Of a stretch of DNA of 64,000 nucleotides, positions 8,746-17,337 are shown piece after piece; the first letter of the stretch is position 1, and every line of letters begins with the position of its first letter. The DNA comes from Paenibacillus doosanensis. GTDB lineage: Bacteria; Bacillota; Bacilli; Paenibacillales; NBRC-103111. Under the pieces are notes generated by a model. That model had not been told where the DNA came from. It saw nothing but the letters and a program-made list of their open reading frames with translations, and searched no databases. The stretch lies in NCBI RefSeq assembly GCF_025060755.1, contig NZ_JANYUY010000037.1, forward strand, positions 1 through 64,000, read 5' to 3'. Made by a program: the position numbers and the translations under genes.

Positions 8746-8784
8746 CAAAAAGCCGCTCTCCTTCTCAGCGTAAGGAGGGCGGCT
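8746..8784 (-). terminator. Terminator of yhgE
   Basis: AGCCGCTCTCCTT at 8751-8763 pairs with AAGGAGGGCGGCT at 8772-8784. On the - strand the stem is followed by CTTTTTGCC, giving a U-tract for transcripts from yhgE. Confidence 0.75.
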
Positions 8785-8818
8785 CTGTAAGCCTAATCCG
8801 CGCAATCCGGCGCGGCGA

Positions 8819-11497
8819 TTATGAAATCAGCTTCGTCTGTCTCGCCTTCTCGGCTACGCGCTTCGTATAACCGCTGAGCGGCTTCTTCAGCGCCAGAGCG
8901 ACGACATAGCAAACCGCTATAAAGACGATCAGGAAAAGCACATCCTTCAGTACGGCGCTCAGGAGTATGCCCCCTACTGCCTCGCGCATCGCTCCGACCG
9001 CATAAGTAAACGGTACGAACGGATTCAGCTTCTGAAAGAACGTAGCCGCCGTGCTGACCGGGAACGTGCCCCCGGAGCTGGAAAACTGCAGCACGAGAAA
9101 AATAATCGCTATCCCTTTGCCGATATTGCCGAACACGGATACTAGCGTGTACGTGATGGTCACGAACACCGCGCTAATCAAAATCGCAAAGACGACGAAC
9201 CAAAACTTATGGACGACATAGGTGCCGAGAATGAAGAAATCGCCGAGCGAGACGATGAGCGCCTGGAAGAAGCCGATCGTCAGGAAGATGCACATCCGGC
9301 CGAAGTAAATTTCGTAGCTTTTGTACACGATGCCTTCCGGATCCTCGACTTCCACCCGCATGAGCGACACGAGCAGCATCGCCCCGACCCACAGCGACAA
9401 GGTCGTATAGAACGGCGACATCGCCGAACCGTAATTCGGAATCGGGTACTTCTTCACCTCTTGGATGAGAACGGGATTGGCGAGAAAATCGCTCTCCTTC
9501 GTCATATCGTTCTGCAGCCAGTTCAGCAGCTCGGCGATGCTGCCTTCCCCCTCCACCTTGCGGATCTCGTCCGCCGCCTTATGTACGGCATCCTCCAGCT
9601 GCGGCAAATCGTCTCGGACCATATCCGCCACCTGATGCACCGCGCTCTCCACCTCGGGAAACTTGGTTTGGTACAAGTCGGCTACTTTGCGCAGCTCCTC
9701 CTCGGCCTCCGGCAGATCGTTGCGTACGAAATCGGCCGCCTGATGCACTTTTTGCCCGACCTTCGGCAGGTCGTTGCGAATGAAGGGAGCCGCCGCATTC
9801 AGCGCTTCGGTGAATTGCCCCATCTTCGTCTGCACCGCCTCCGCCGCTTCGTGAATCTTCGCGCGGATTTGCGGCAAATCCTGCTGCAGCGCCTCAAGCC
9901 CGCTCGCGGCGAATTGAATGCCCGCCTGCGCATCCTGCAAGATGCCCTTGATGTCCGGCAGCTTGTCTTTTAGCGTCCGCAGCACCTCGGCGCTGTTCTT
10001 GGCGACCGACAAAATCTGGTCTAACGCCTTCGTCACGTTCGGCACGATCTCCGAATCATACTTCGACAATATCGATCCGAGCGCCATGCTCGCTTCCTTG
10101 GACAGCTTGTTCAAGCTGGACACGATGTCCTTGGCCGGCTTCTCTCCGTTCTGAACCGCCGTCACGATAGCGCGGATTTGCTCAATCTGCTGGGTGAAGT
10201 TCGACCGTACGGCGCTCAGCCGCTCAATGTTGTCCGTCAGCGGAGCTTTGGGCAAATATTTGTTCAGCCGGGTGAACAAATCGATCTGGCGGTCGAGCAC
10301 GTTCACCGCCGTCGTCAGCCGGTCCGCGGCAAAGCCGAGCACGGCGAGAAACGGCTTGGGATCGAGATTGGCATCCTGCAGCTGCTCTGTAATTTCGGTA
10401 ACGTCGTCGGCCGTCTGCTGCATCAGGATCAAATTTTGCTTGACCACGGGAATGAGCGCCTGAAAAGCGGCGTCGTTGTTTTGCAAAAAACTCTGCAGCC
10501 CGTCCGCGAACGCGCCTCCGTCAACGGCGATCGCCTCCAGCTTCGGCAGCGCGTCCAGCGCGGCGCTCGTAATTTCTCCCGCTTTGCGGGTATCGTCCAC
10601 CGCCTTGTTGAGCGCGTCCTCGACCTTGTAAAAGTTTTGGTCCAGCTCGGTCACCCGGTCGGCCGCCCGCTGAATGTCCGGCAGCTTCTCCTGAATGAGC
10701 AGCAGCTCGCCGGCGGCGTCCTCAATCTGGGGCCAGCGCTCCTCGATCTTAAGCACCGCGTCCCCGGCCTTGTCGATCTCGGGAATTTGCTGCTCCAGCC
10801 GGACGATTTTATCGCCCTTCTCCCTAATTTCCGGAAGCTTCTGTTCGATCTCCAGCGCCCTGTTCCCTACGCCTTCGATCTCGGGAAGCCGTTTCTCCAG
10901 CTCGAAGATGCGGCTCTCGATCTTACGGATCGTCGGCAGCTGCGCCTCGAACTCGAGTCCCAGCTCTTTCATGCGCGACAGTACCGTATCGCTGACCGTC
11001 CGGATAAAATTTTCGCTAATTTGCGTCGTCACGCTGGAAGCGCCCTTCTCGGTAATTTTCGGTGCGACGGCGTTTACTTTTTCATTAACGGTATAAATAA
11101 TTTCCGGCTTTTGCGGATTGCCTTCCAGCACGCTGGCAATTTTGCCCGAGAAGTCGGCGGGAATGATCAGACTCGCATAGTAATCGCCGCGCTCCACGCC
11201 GTGCAGCGCCTCTTCCTCATCCACGAACGTCCAGCCCAGCTTATGATTATCATGGAGGCTGCTTATGACTTCGCTGCCGATATTGAACGTCTTGCCTTTG
11301 GCGGAAGCTCCCTCGTCCTTGCTGGTTACGGCGATCTTGATGCCCGACGTATTCCCGTAAGGGTCCCACATCGCCTTCAGGTTCACCCAGGCATAGACGG
11401 AAGGAAGAATAGCCAAAGCGACCATCAGCAGCAGCCCCGTAGGCACCTTGGCAATATTCAATAAATCCGTTTTATATATTTGAAATATGTTTTTCAT
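8819..11497 (-). CDS. yhgE: YhgE/Pip-domain membrane protein
   Basis: An 892-residue protein of the YhgE/phage infection protein family, related to the ABC-2 transporter fold. The first helix (TGLLLMVALAILPSVYAWVNL, near residues 20-40) and the following WDPYGNTSGIKIAVTSKD are family signatures. Residues about 190-650 form a very long extracytoplasmic coiled-coil region with repeats of the type P-E-I-x-x-x-x-x-x-I/V-x-x-L-E. The C-terminus has about five membrane helices. Relatives were found as phage receptors (Pip) or as parts of surface secretion systems; role here unknown. The ATG at 11497 follows GGGTGA; a TTG two codons earlier is less likely. Its terminator is at 8746-8784. Confidence 0.87.
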   Translation of the reverse strand: MKNIFQIYKTDLLNIAKVPTGLLLMVALAILPSVYAWVNLKAMWDPYGNTSGIKIAVTSKDEGASAKGKTFNIGSEVISSLHDNHKLGWTFVDEEEALHGVERGDYYASLIIPADFSGKIASVLEGNPQKPEIIYTVNEKVNAVAPKITEKGASSVTTQISENFIRTVSDTVLSRMKELGLEFEAQLPTIRKIESRIFELEKRLPEIEGVGNRALEIEQKLPEIREKGDKIVRLEQQIPEIDKAGDAVLKIEERWPQIEDAAGELLLIQEKLPDIQRAADRVTELDQNFYKVEDALNKAVDDTRKAGEITSAALDALPKLEAIAVDGGAFADGLQSFLQNNDAAFQALIPVVKQNLILMQQTADDVTEITEQLQDANLDPKPFLAVLGFAADRLTTAVNVLDRQIDLFTRLNKYLPKAPLTDNIERLSAVRSNFTQQIEQIRAIVTAVQNGEKPAKDIVSSLNKLSKEASMALGSILSKYDSEIVPNVTKALDQILSVAKNSAEVLRTLKDKLPDIKGILQDAQAGIQFAASGLEALQQDLPQIRAKIHEAAEAVQTKMGQFTEALNAAAPFIRNDLPKVGQKVHQAADFVRNDLPEAEEELRKVADLYQTKFPEVESAVHQVADMVRDDLPQLEDAVHKAADEIRKVEGEGSIAELLNWLQNDMTKESDFLANPVLIQEVKKYPIPNYGSAMSPFYTTLSLWVGAMLLVSLMRVEVEDPEGIVYKSYEIYFGRMCIFLTIGFFQALIVSLGDFFILGTYVVHKFWFVVFAILISAVFVTITYTLVSVFGNIGKGIAIIFLVLQFSSSGGTFPVSTAATFFQKLNPFVPFTYAVGAMREAVGGILLSAVLKDVLFLIVFIAVCYVVALALKKPLSGYTKRVAEKARQTKLIS

Positions 11498-11605
11498 CCG
11501 CAAATCACCCAGATTGTCTCATTTGTCGTTTAATTTATCCGTGTAAGCCCATTTCCATCCATTGAAGTTTTAGGGCGCTCTCCCCGCTTACATCTGAGCG
11601 TACGA

Positions 11606-12691
11606 TTATAGCGCCCAAGGCTGGCGGACGGCCGTTACGGTTTCTCCGGTGGCGATAGCCCGCTCGATCATCATCCCGAGGTAATGGTCCTGCGAAGCTT
11701 CGCGAAGACTGTAAAATTCCGGCCCGCCCGCCGCATATTCGGCCATCAGCTGCAAGCAGGAGGCGATGCCGATCTCGTCGTCGTACAACCGCGCCGGGGC
11801 GAACGGATTGTCATACAGCCATTGATCCCCCGCCATAATGCCTTTAAGGAAATATCCTTCCTGATTCTCCTCCTCGCCGCGGTTAATTCTCTTAAGATCA
11901 AGATAGAGCGGCGTCGCATGATCGGCCAGTACGCGAATCCGGTTATCGAAAATTTCGCCGCGCTGCCCTCGCACCGACAAATGATTGGAGCGCGTCCAGG
12001 AGCGATGCTGGTCCTTCGTAAAATCGTAAATGCCCAGCTTATCGCCAAAATCGAGCCAGGCTAAGTCGCGCTGCAGCGCAACGATTCTCTCCTCGGCCGG
12101 CGGCCCGCTGCGGTCGGGCCCCGCAACCCAGTCGGACGTAAACCGCATTCCCCGGATACGGACTTCTTCGAAGCCGGCTCCGAGCATTTTGCGAATCAGG
12201 CTGACGCCATGATACAAATGCGAAATCGATACCGACGCCTCGGATATACGGCCGAGCCGACCGGAGCGAATGAATGCAAGCCGTGCCGCCTGAATCGGCT
12301 GCAGATGGTACTGCTCGGCCACCTGTACCCGGGCTCCGCGAAGCGTAAGCCGCTCGTGCAGCTCCAGCAGCCCTTCCAGATCGGGAGCCGGAGGAGTTTC
12401 GGCCAGGGCAGGGATGGACAGCTCCGCCAACCGGAGCAAGTAATCCGGGGAAGCGCTGCGGCTAACCGATACGACGACAAAATCCGGACGCTCCCGCTCC
12501 AGCAGCTTCTCCAGCGACGGATACACGTTCGTTCCCCACTGCCGCTGCATCGCTTGTCCTTTGGCCTCGTCCCTGACTACCATGCCGCTCACGCGGAACC
12601 GGTCCGGAAGCGCTTGGGCGATGCGAAGATAATATTGCGCGCGAAACCCCGCGCCGCCGATAATACTGAATTGAACGGGTTTGCTCATCAT
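11606..12691 (-). CDS. Gfo/Idh/MocA-family oxidoreductase
   Basis: A 361-residue NAD(P)-dependent oxidoreductase. The N-terminal Rossmann fold starts FSIIGGAGFRAQYYLRIA, a GGxGxR variant of the usual GxGxxG. The nucleotide-domain end has VVVSVSRSASPDYLLRLAEL and PALAETPPAPD, corresponding to the E-K-P motif of the family. The Lys of EKP is replaced here (ETPPAP), which may mean altered catalysis. The C-terminal domain is the dimerising alpha/beta fold and contains the YHLQP and HLYHG segments. Substrates in this family are sugars, inositols and related polyols; none can be assigned. GGAGGT precedes tandem ATGs. A TTGAGA-16-TATGAT promoter lies upstream at about 12750-12780. Confidence 0.8.
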   Translation of the reverse strand: MMSKPVQFSIIGGAGFRAQYYLRIAQALPDRFRVSGMVVRDEAKGQAMQRQWGTNVYPSLEKLLERERPDFVVVSVSRSASPDYLLRLAELSIPALAETPPAPDLEGLLELHERLTLRGARVQVAEQYHLQPIQAARLAFIRSGRLGRISEASVSISHLYHGVSLIRKMLGAGFEEVRIRGMRFTSDWVAGPDRSGPPAEERIVALQRDLAWLDFGDKLGIYDFTKDQHRSWTRSNHLSVRGQRGEIFDNRIRVLADHATPLYLDLKRINRGEEENQEGYFLKGIMAGDQWLYDNPFAPARLYDDEIGIASCLQLMAEYAAGGPEFYSLREASQDHYLGMMIERAIATGETVTAVRQPWAL

Positions 12692-12885
12692 CGTTTACCT
12701 CCAACAGGCTTCCTCCCTACCGGCAGGAAACCAGCATATTTTTCCAAACCATCATACCATAAAAAAAGCGCGTCTCAAGCGCTATTCATCATAACATTTT
12801 ATCGTCCGACAAAAACGTTCTATCGGGAAACCCAGTCTTCGCGTGATATGATAGATACCAAATGCAGTAAAGGAAGTGCTTTCTC

Positions 12886-14103
12886 GTGGATTCGTTCTGG
12901 AAACGCAATCTTATCGTCTTATGGATCGGCGCGTTCCTCGTCAGTATGGCTTACTCGGTGTCCATTCCGTTTATGTCGATTTTTTTGCAGGATGAACTCG
13001 GGGTGACGGATCATCTGGAAGCTTGGACGGGCGTTATCTTTGCCGTTACTTTTCTGGCCAGCTCGCTGATCGCTCCGTTCTGGGGCTCGCTCGCCGACAA
13101 GTACGGCCGTAAGCCGATGATGCTAAGGGCGGGGCTATGCCTGTCGATCGCTTACTTTTTATATTTTCTCGTGCAAAATCCGTACGAATTAATTTTGGTG
13201 AGAGTTATGGAAGGGCTGCTGGCGGGCTATATTCCGTCGGCGATAGCGCTCGTAGCCACCAATACGCCGGAGAAGCATGTCGGCTATGCGCTCGGGATCA
13301 TGTCGACGGCCAGCGCGACCGCATCGATCATGGGTCCGCTGCTCGGAGGCATCGTAAGCCACTGGGTCGGACCGCGGCAGACGTTTTTTCTCGCGGGGAT
13401 CATGGTGCTGATAGCCTTCCTCATTGCGCTCTTGTGGATTAAAGAGCCGTCGTTCAACCGCTCGGAAGGGAAACGCTCCTCCGTGACGAAGGATCTTAAA
13501 GAAGCGGCGTCGAACCGGATGCTGATGTCGGCGCTGTTCATCGTCTTTATTACCTCCACCTCGATCATGATTCTTGAACCGCTGCTTACCATCTATGTGC
13601 TGAAGCTCGGTTCCTCGCAAAATTCGGCTTCGCTGCACGCAGGCATCATCTTCTCGGCCGTAGGCGTCGCCACGCTGATCGCCGCGCCTCGTTGGGGAAG
13701 AATCGGAACGAAGGTCGGCTACGAGAAGGTGCTCTTTATCGGGCTCATCGGCGGCGGAATCGGCAATCTGCTGCAAATTTTGTTTCACAATCTGGTTGGC
13801 TTCGGATCGCTGCGCTTCGTATACGGATTGTTTTTCGCCGCCGTCTTCCCGGCGCTTAACGCCTTTATCGCCAAGCATACGGACCCGGGCTTCCGCAGCC
13901 GCGCCTTCAGCCTGAACCAATCCGCCAACCAGATGGGGCTGCTGCTGGGCCCGCTGATCGGCGGCTTCCTGGCGACGCAGCTGTCGATTCCCATCGTGTT
14001 CGCCATCAACGGCTGTATGCTGCTGCTTGTCGCTCTGCTGTTGAAAATGCCCAAGTTCTCCTTCAATGCGGCTTCTTCTCCCTTGAAAGAGACCTCGAAA
14101 TAA
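12886..14103 (+). CDS. MFS multidrug efflux transporter (MdtG-like)
   Basis: A 405-residue, 12-helix major-facilitator protein. It has the motif-A loop GSLADKYGRKPMMLRAG after helix 2 (residues about 67-83), R-V-x-E-G-L-L-A-G in helix 4 and GIMSTASATASIMGPLLGG (motif C of drug/H+ antiporters) in helix 5, so it is an exporter. The N-terminus is short (DSFWKRNLIVLW), as in MdtG relatives. The start is GTG at 12886 behind AAAGGAAG; an extended -10 TGATATGAT lies at about 12844-12852. A strong bidirectional terminator follows at 14131-14159. It is divergent from the Gfo/Idh/MocA gene. Confidence 0.85.
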   Translation: MDSFWKRNLIVLWIGAFLVSMAYSVSIPFMSIFLQDELGVTDHLEAWTGVIFAVTFLASSLIAPFWGSLADKYGRKPMMLRAGLCLSIAYFLYFLVQNPYELILVRVMEGLLAGYIPSAIALVATNTPEKHVGYALGIMSTASATASIMGPLLGGIVSHWVGPRQTFFLAGIMVLIAFLIALLWIKEPSFNRSEGKRSSVTKDLKEAASNRMLMSALFIVFITSTSIMILEPLLTIYVLKLGSSQNSASLHAGIIFSAVGVATLIAAPRWGRIGTKVGYEKVLFIGLIGGGIGNLLQILFHNLVGFGSLRFVYGLFFAAVFPALNAFIAKHTDPGFRSRAFSLNQSANQMGLLLGPLIGGFLATQLSIPIVFAINGCMLLLVALLLKMPKFSFNAASSPLKETSK

Positions 14104-14130
14104 CCGGCTCCCGCCCGGCCCGGCTCAGCA

Positions 14131-14159
14131 AAAAGCCAACCTGACTCAGGTTGGCTTTT
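14131..14159. terminator. Bidirectional terminator after the MdtG-like gene
   Basis: A 14-base arm at 14131-14144 (AAAAGCCAACCTGA) is matched perfectly by 14146-14159 on the other side of one base. A/T runs at both ends make it active on either strand. Confidence 0.85.
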
Positions 14160-14215
14160 CCGTTTCTGCCCGCCGCAGAACGGCGGCCGCAGCGCAGCAT
14201 GTGAATAACTAAATC

Positions 14216-14298
14216 TGTGGATATGTTGACAGAACGTCTAAACATATGCACAGCAAGTCTGAATGATCTGTTTATTATGTGGATAACACTGTGGATAA
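14216..14298 (-). promoter_or_regulatory. DnaA-box cluster outside an origin
   Basis: Two perfect DnaA boxes (TTATCCACA on the - strand) are at 14278-14286 and 14290-14298, 12 bases apart. A third with one mismatch is at 14216-14224, and a weaker inverted match (ATATGCACA) is at 14244-14252. No dnaA, dnaN or other origin gene is near. Bacillus chromosomes carry non-origin DnaA-box clusters that titrate DnaA or let it control transcription. The cluster lies between the MdtG-like terminator and the 3' end of the phosphoesterase gene. Confidence 0.65.
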
Positions 14299-14372
14299 TT
14301 TGTGTGTTAACTTTTATAAGCATGGTGAAAAAAGATCAAATGCGCGCCGCAGCGGACTTTTTCGCCACATTT

Positions 14373-15194
14373 TTATAAGTCCACCTGCAAATAACAGTCT
14401 TCCTCCAGGCCCTGCGCATCGGCTGTCGGTTTGAAACCTTTCACCTGAGTATTAAACCGTTCGATATGGCCTGAAAGCGTCTCATCTTCCATCGTCACAA
14501 AGCCGATCGTCAGCTTCTCCCCGCTTAGCTCGATCAGGCGAAAGGCCGGATGATCCAGACAAGCCGCCGTTTGTATGTAATGCCAGCCGTCGCGGGACAC
14601 GATCGAATTGAGGTGGTTATGCCCGCAGAAGTAGAAAGCCGGGCCTTGCTTCGCCCGCAGCGCCGATTGGATATCGATATCGGGATGAATCGATAATTTG
14701 TCCTTAGTCGAATGCGCCGTCGTATCGTATACCGGATGATGAGCGAACACCAGCACCGGCTTGCCGCCGGATTGCTCCAATTGCTCCTTAAGCCATGCGA
14801 GCTGCCGTTCGTCCAGCTCTCCGCCCCAATCCGAACGATTCATTTCCTTCGTAGAATCGAGGAATAAGAGCTTGGCTTCGTCCAATTCAATCGCGCCGTA
14901 ACGCTGCTGGCCAGTAATGGCGAGAATCTCGGTCTTGGGAATCGAATATGTGTCGTGATTGCCCAGCACGTGAATAAAGCTGCGCCCGCTGCCGTTAATT
15001 TGCTCAAAAACGTAGCGGAATTCCTCCGGGTATCCGCCGTGCGTAAGATCCCCTAGCGAAATATGCAAATCCGCCTCGGTCTGCAAGAACGCATCCAGCA
15101 TCGTCTTGTAAGCCGCATCCCTTGCTTCAAGCATCTCGGCCGTACCGCCGTCCATCCGTGAATAATGAAAATCTCCCAACAATGCAATACGCAT
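14373..15194 (-). CDS. Calcineurin-like metallophosphoesterase
   Basis: A 273-residue binuclear metal phosphoesterase. All family motifs are present in order: GDFHYS (residues 7-12, D-x-H), GDLTHGG (near 53), GNHD (near 82), FAHHPVYD (near 146) and GHNHLNS (near 188). Relatives hydrolyse phosphodiesters such as cyclic nucleotides or glycerophosphodiesters. No signal peptide is seen, so it should be cytosolic. A longer frame extends to 15371, but GGGAGGG sits correctly before the ATG at 15194 and the protein homology begins there (MRIALLGDFHYS). It is monocistronic; the DnaA-box cluster lies downstream. Confidence 0.85.
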   Translation of the reverse strand: MRIALLGDFHYSRMDGGTAEMLEARDAAYKTMLDAFLQTEADLHISLGDLTHGGYPEEFRYVFEQINGSGRSFIHVLGNHDTYSIPKTEILAITGQQRYGAIELDEAKLLFLDSTKEMNRSDWGGELDERQLAWLKEQLEQSGGKPVLVFAHHPVYDTTAHSTKDKLSIHPDIDIQSALRAKQGPAFYFCGHNHLNSIVSRDGWHYIQTAACLDHPAFRLIELSGEKLTIGFVTMEDETLSGHIERFNTQVKGFKPTADAQGLEEDCYLQVDL

Positions 15195-15509
15195 ACCTGG
15201 TACCCTCCCATTTTTGACGAACTGCTTGCCTTTTCCTACTATATGCCGCACTTTGCTTGCGCTATGACGGGGGGTTGTCCTGCGCGCCGGTCCGGCGGCT
15301 ATTGACCGATACGCCATGAAACCGGGCCCTATGCGGGCAGGTTTGTCCCAAAAACACGGAATACCTAGCAATCCTCTCCGTCAATAGCATCGTACCTCAC
15401 CGGCCTTGGAAAAGAAACGGTTCTTGATAAAAAAACTCGCCGAGAGAGCAAAAAAAAAGCAAAAACAGCCCTCCCCAGCGGGGAAGACTGCTGCGTTTCG
15501 TATTAACTA
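15195..15509. other. Intergenic: phosphoesterase promoter region and MFS terminator
   Basis: Only control signals are seen. The - strand terminator of the MFS gene pairs CAGCCCTCCCC (from 15466) with GGGGAAGACTG (to 15490), followed on the - strand by two T-runs at about 15449-15465. The left part should contain the promoter of the phosphoesterase; no clear hexamers were recognised. Open frames crossing this region (15397-15654) look random. Confidence 0.55.
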
Positions 15510-16709
15510 TTAATGTGCCGGGTCGGCATGATCGATATGCTTCAGATGGTTCCGATTCATCAGCACGAACAGCACCGAGACGAGCACGAAGCATCCGCCT
15601 ACGATGAACGGAACATGAGGGTTGAACCATTCCGCCAATTTGCCCGCCAGCCACGGAGCGATAGCGCCTCCGAGAAAGCGCAGGAAGCTGTACGCGGCTG
15701 AAGCGGTCGGACGTTCCACCGGCGCTGCCTGCATAACTGCCGTAGTAATCAATGTATTATTATTGCCCAGGAAAGCTCCGGCAATGATAACGGAAATAAT
15801 AACGACCGCCTTGCTCGAAGTCCATATGCCCATCGCAAGCAGCGTCGCCGCGAACAGCGTAAGCATAGCGCACATGGAAGAGATCGTGCCGAACCGTCTT
15901 TGCAGCTGCGGAGCAACAAATACCGATGTGACGGCAAGCAGCAGGCCCCAGCCGAGAAAGACATAGCCCAGACCGCGTTCCTTCAACTGCATGACGAAAG
16001 GAGCATAGGCGAGCAAAGTAAAGAACCCGAAGTTATACAGCAGAGCGGTGATCCCGAGCGTGGATAAACCGCGGTATTTCAAAGCCCGAAACGGATCGAG
16101 AATGGAGCTTTTGGCCTTCGTCATTTGTTTCGTTTTGGGCATCATGACCAAGAGGAATATAAATGCCACCACCATTAATACGCCGACGCCGTAGAACGGA
16201 CCGCGCCATGATATGGAGCCCAGTTCCCCGCCGAGCAGCGGTCCGACCGAAATCCCGAGTCCGATAGCGGCTTCGTACAAAATGATAGCTTGAGCCGTTC
16301 CCGCTCTGGACAGGGACACGATAGCGGACAATGCCGTAGCTACGAACAGCGCATTGCCAAGCCCCCAACCGCCGCGCAGCCCGACAAGCGCCCAGATGCT
16401 GTTCGAGGCGCCGCCCAGCGAGGCGAATACGGCAATGATGATGATCCCGCAGAGAAGCGTCCATTTGGTCCCCAGCCGTGACGACACGACTCCGGTAATC
16501 AGCATGGCCACGGCCATGACGATATTATAGCTGGTGAACAGCAAGGTCACCTGGCTTTGCGATGCGTTCATTTTCTCGGCAATGGCGGGCAAGATCGGGT
16601 CTACCAGACCGATCCCCATAAAAGCGATAATGCAGGCGAAGCCGACGGCCCATACCGCCTTCGGCTGACTTAACAAGCTTCCTTTCTGCGATGATGAGGA
16701 ATCCATCAT
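15510..16709 (-). CDS. MFS efflux transporter, MerR-linked
   Basis: A 399-residue, 12-helix major-facilitator exporter. Helix 1 has FMGIGLVDPILPAIAEKM, with the D of the drug-antiporter motif. The loop after helix 2 is GVVSSRLGTKWTLLCG (motif A). Helix 5 has AIGLGISVGPLLGG (motif C). It starts at ATG 16709, nine bases after AAGGAG; the ATG at 16718 abuts that site and is less likely. The gene begins 18 bases after the stop of the MerR-family regulator in the same orientation, so the two form an operon in which the regulator probably senses a substrate of the pump. A terminator follows at 15450-15490. Confidence 0.85.
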   Translation of the reverse strand: MMDSSSSQKGSLLSQPKAVWAVGFACIIAFMGIGLVDPILPAIAEKMNASQSQVTLLFTSYNIVMAVAMLITGVVSSRLGTKWTLLCGIIIIAVFASLGGASNSIWALVGLRGGWGLGNALFVATALSAIVSLSRAGTAQAIILYEAAIGLGISVGPLLGGELGSISWRGPFYGVGVLMVVAFIFLLVMMPKTKQMTKAKSSILDPFRALKYRGLSTLGITALLYNFGFFTLLAYAPFVMQLKERGLGYVFLGWGLLLAVTSVFVAPQLQRRFGTISSMCAMLTLFAATLLAMGIWTSSKAVVIISVIIAGAFLGNNNTLITTAVMQAAPVERPTASAAYSFLRFLGGAIAPWLAGKLAEWFNPHVPFIVGGCFVLVSVLFVLMNRNHLKHIDHADPAH

Positions 16710-16727
16710 TTCTTCCATCTCCTTGTT

Positions 16728-17162
16728 TTATTGGTTTTGATCCATTTTATTGATCGCGTTCAGCACGCGGTTGTGGAATTGCTTGATCTCGTCGCGCATC
16801 TCAATCATCTTCACCAGCTTCTCTTCGATCAAATCCAGCTGATGCTTCACGACGGGCTCCAGTTCCTCAAGCTTGCGCTTCTTTTCGGAATCGTCCGATA
16901 TGAGGCGGTAGCCTTGGCGGTGGCTCTCCAGCTCCTCCGTAATGCTGACGTAATGCTGCAGCTCCTGCAAGGAAAATCCAAGCACATCGCGGGCGTTAAT
17001 GAGCTTCTTAAGCCGGTCGATATGATCGCGGGTATACAACCGGATGCCCCCCTCGCTTCGTTCCGGGGGAGGCAGCAGCCCGATCTCCTCATAATACCGG
17101 AGCGTCCGCTTGGTTAATCCGCACTCTTTGGCCACATCGTCGATTTTATATTTTTCCGTCAT
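16728..17162 (-). CDS. MerR-family transcriptional regulator
   Basis: A 144-residue regulator. Residues 3-70 form the winged-helix DNA-binding domain: YKIDDVAKECGLTKRTLRYYEEIGLL, then IRLYTRDHIDRLKKL. Residues about 75-125 form the long dimerisation coiled coil. The effector domain is very short and has no Cys, so it is not a metal sensor of the MerR/CueR type; small organic ligands or stress are more likely. The ATG at 17162 follows AGGAG. Upstream, a near-palindromic operator overlaps the promoter (17197-17226), consistent with autoregulation together with the downstream MFS gene. Confidence 0.85.
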   Translation of the reverse strand: MTEKYKIDDVAKECGLTKRTLRYYEEIGLLPPPERSEGGIRLYTRDHIDRLKKLINARDVLGFSLQELQHYVSITEELESHRQGYRLISDDSEKKRKLEELEPVVKHQLDLIEEKLVKMIEMRDEIKQFHNRVLNAINKMDQNQ

Positions 17163-17196
17163 TATGCAGCTCCTCCGTGTCAATCTAACAGTATCC

Positions 17197-17226
17197 ATCA
17201 TATCTAACCTTAACGTTAACGTCAAG
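17197..17226 (-). promoter_or_regulatory. Promoter with MerR-type operator for merR-MFS operon
   Basis: On the - strand, -35 TTGACG (17225-17220) and -10 TATGAT (17202-17197) are 17 bases apart. An 18-base near-palindrome at 17209-17226 (CTTAACGTT/AACGTCAAG, two mismatched positions) overlaps the -35 and spacer. It resembles operators of many MerR regulators. Confidence 0.65.
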
Positions 17227-17266
17227 TATTTCTTTTTATTTTTACCCCCTGTCTTTTAGTACATAA

Positions 17267-17308
17267 GAAAAAAACGCTCCATCCGGCCCGTTCGAACCGA
17301 TTTGGAGC
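17267..17308 (-). terminator. Terminator of the catalase gene
   Basis: GCTCCA (17276-17281) pairs with TGGAGC (17303-17308), with further ATCCGG/CCGAT-like pairing inside. On the - strand the stem is followed by GTTTTTTTC. It lies 30 bases beyond the katA stop. Confidence 0.7.
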
Positions 17309-17337
17309 AGTTCCTTTTCCATGATCGTATGTGTCCC

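Noticed and set aside
10178-11464. A 428-codon frame on the + strand inside yhgE
   Set aside because: Leu/Arg-rich repeats mirror the coiled-coil repeats of yhgE; no ribosome binding site.
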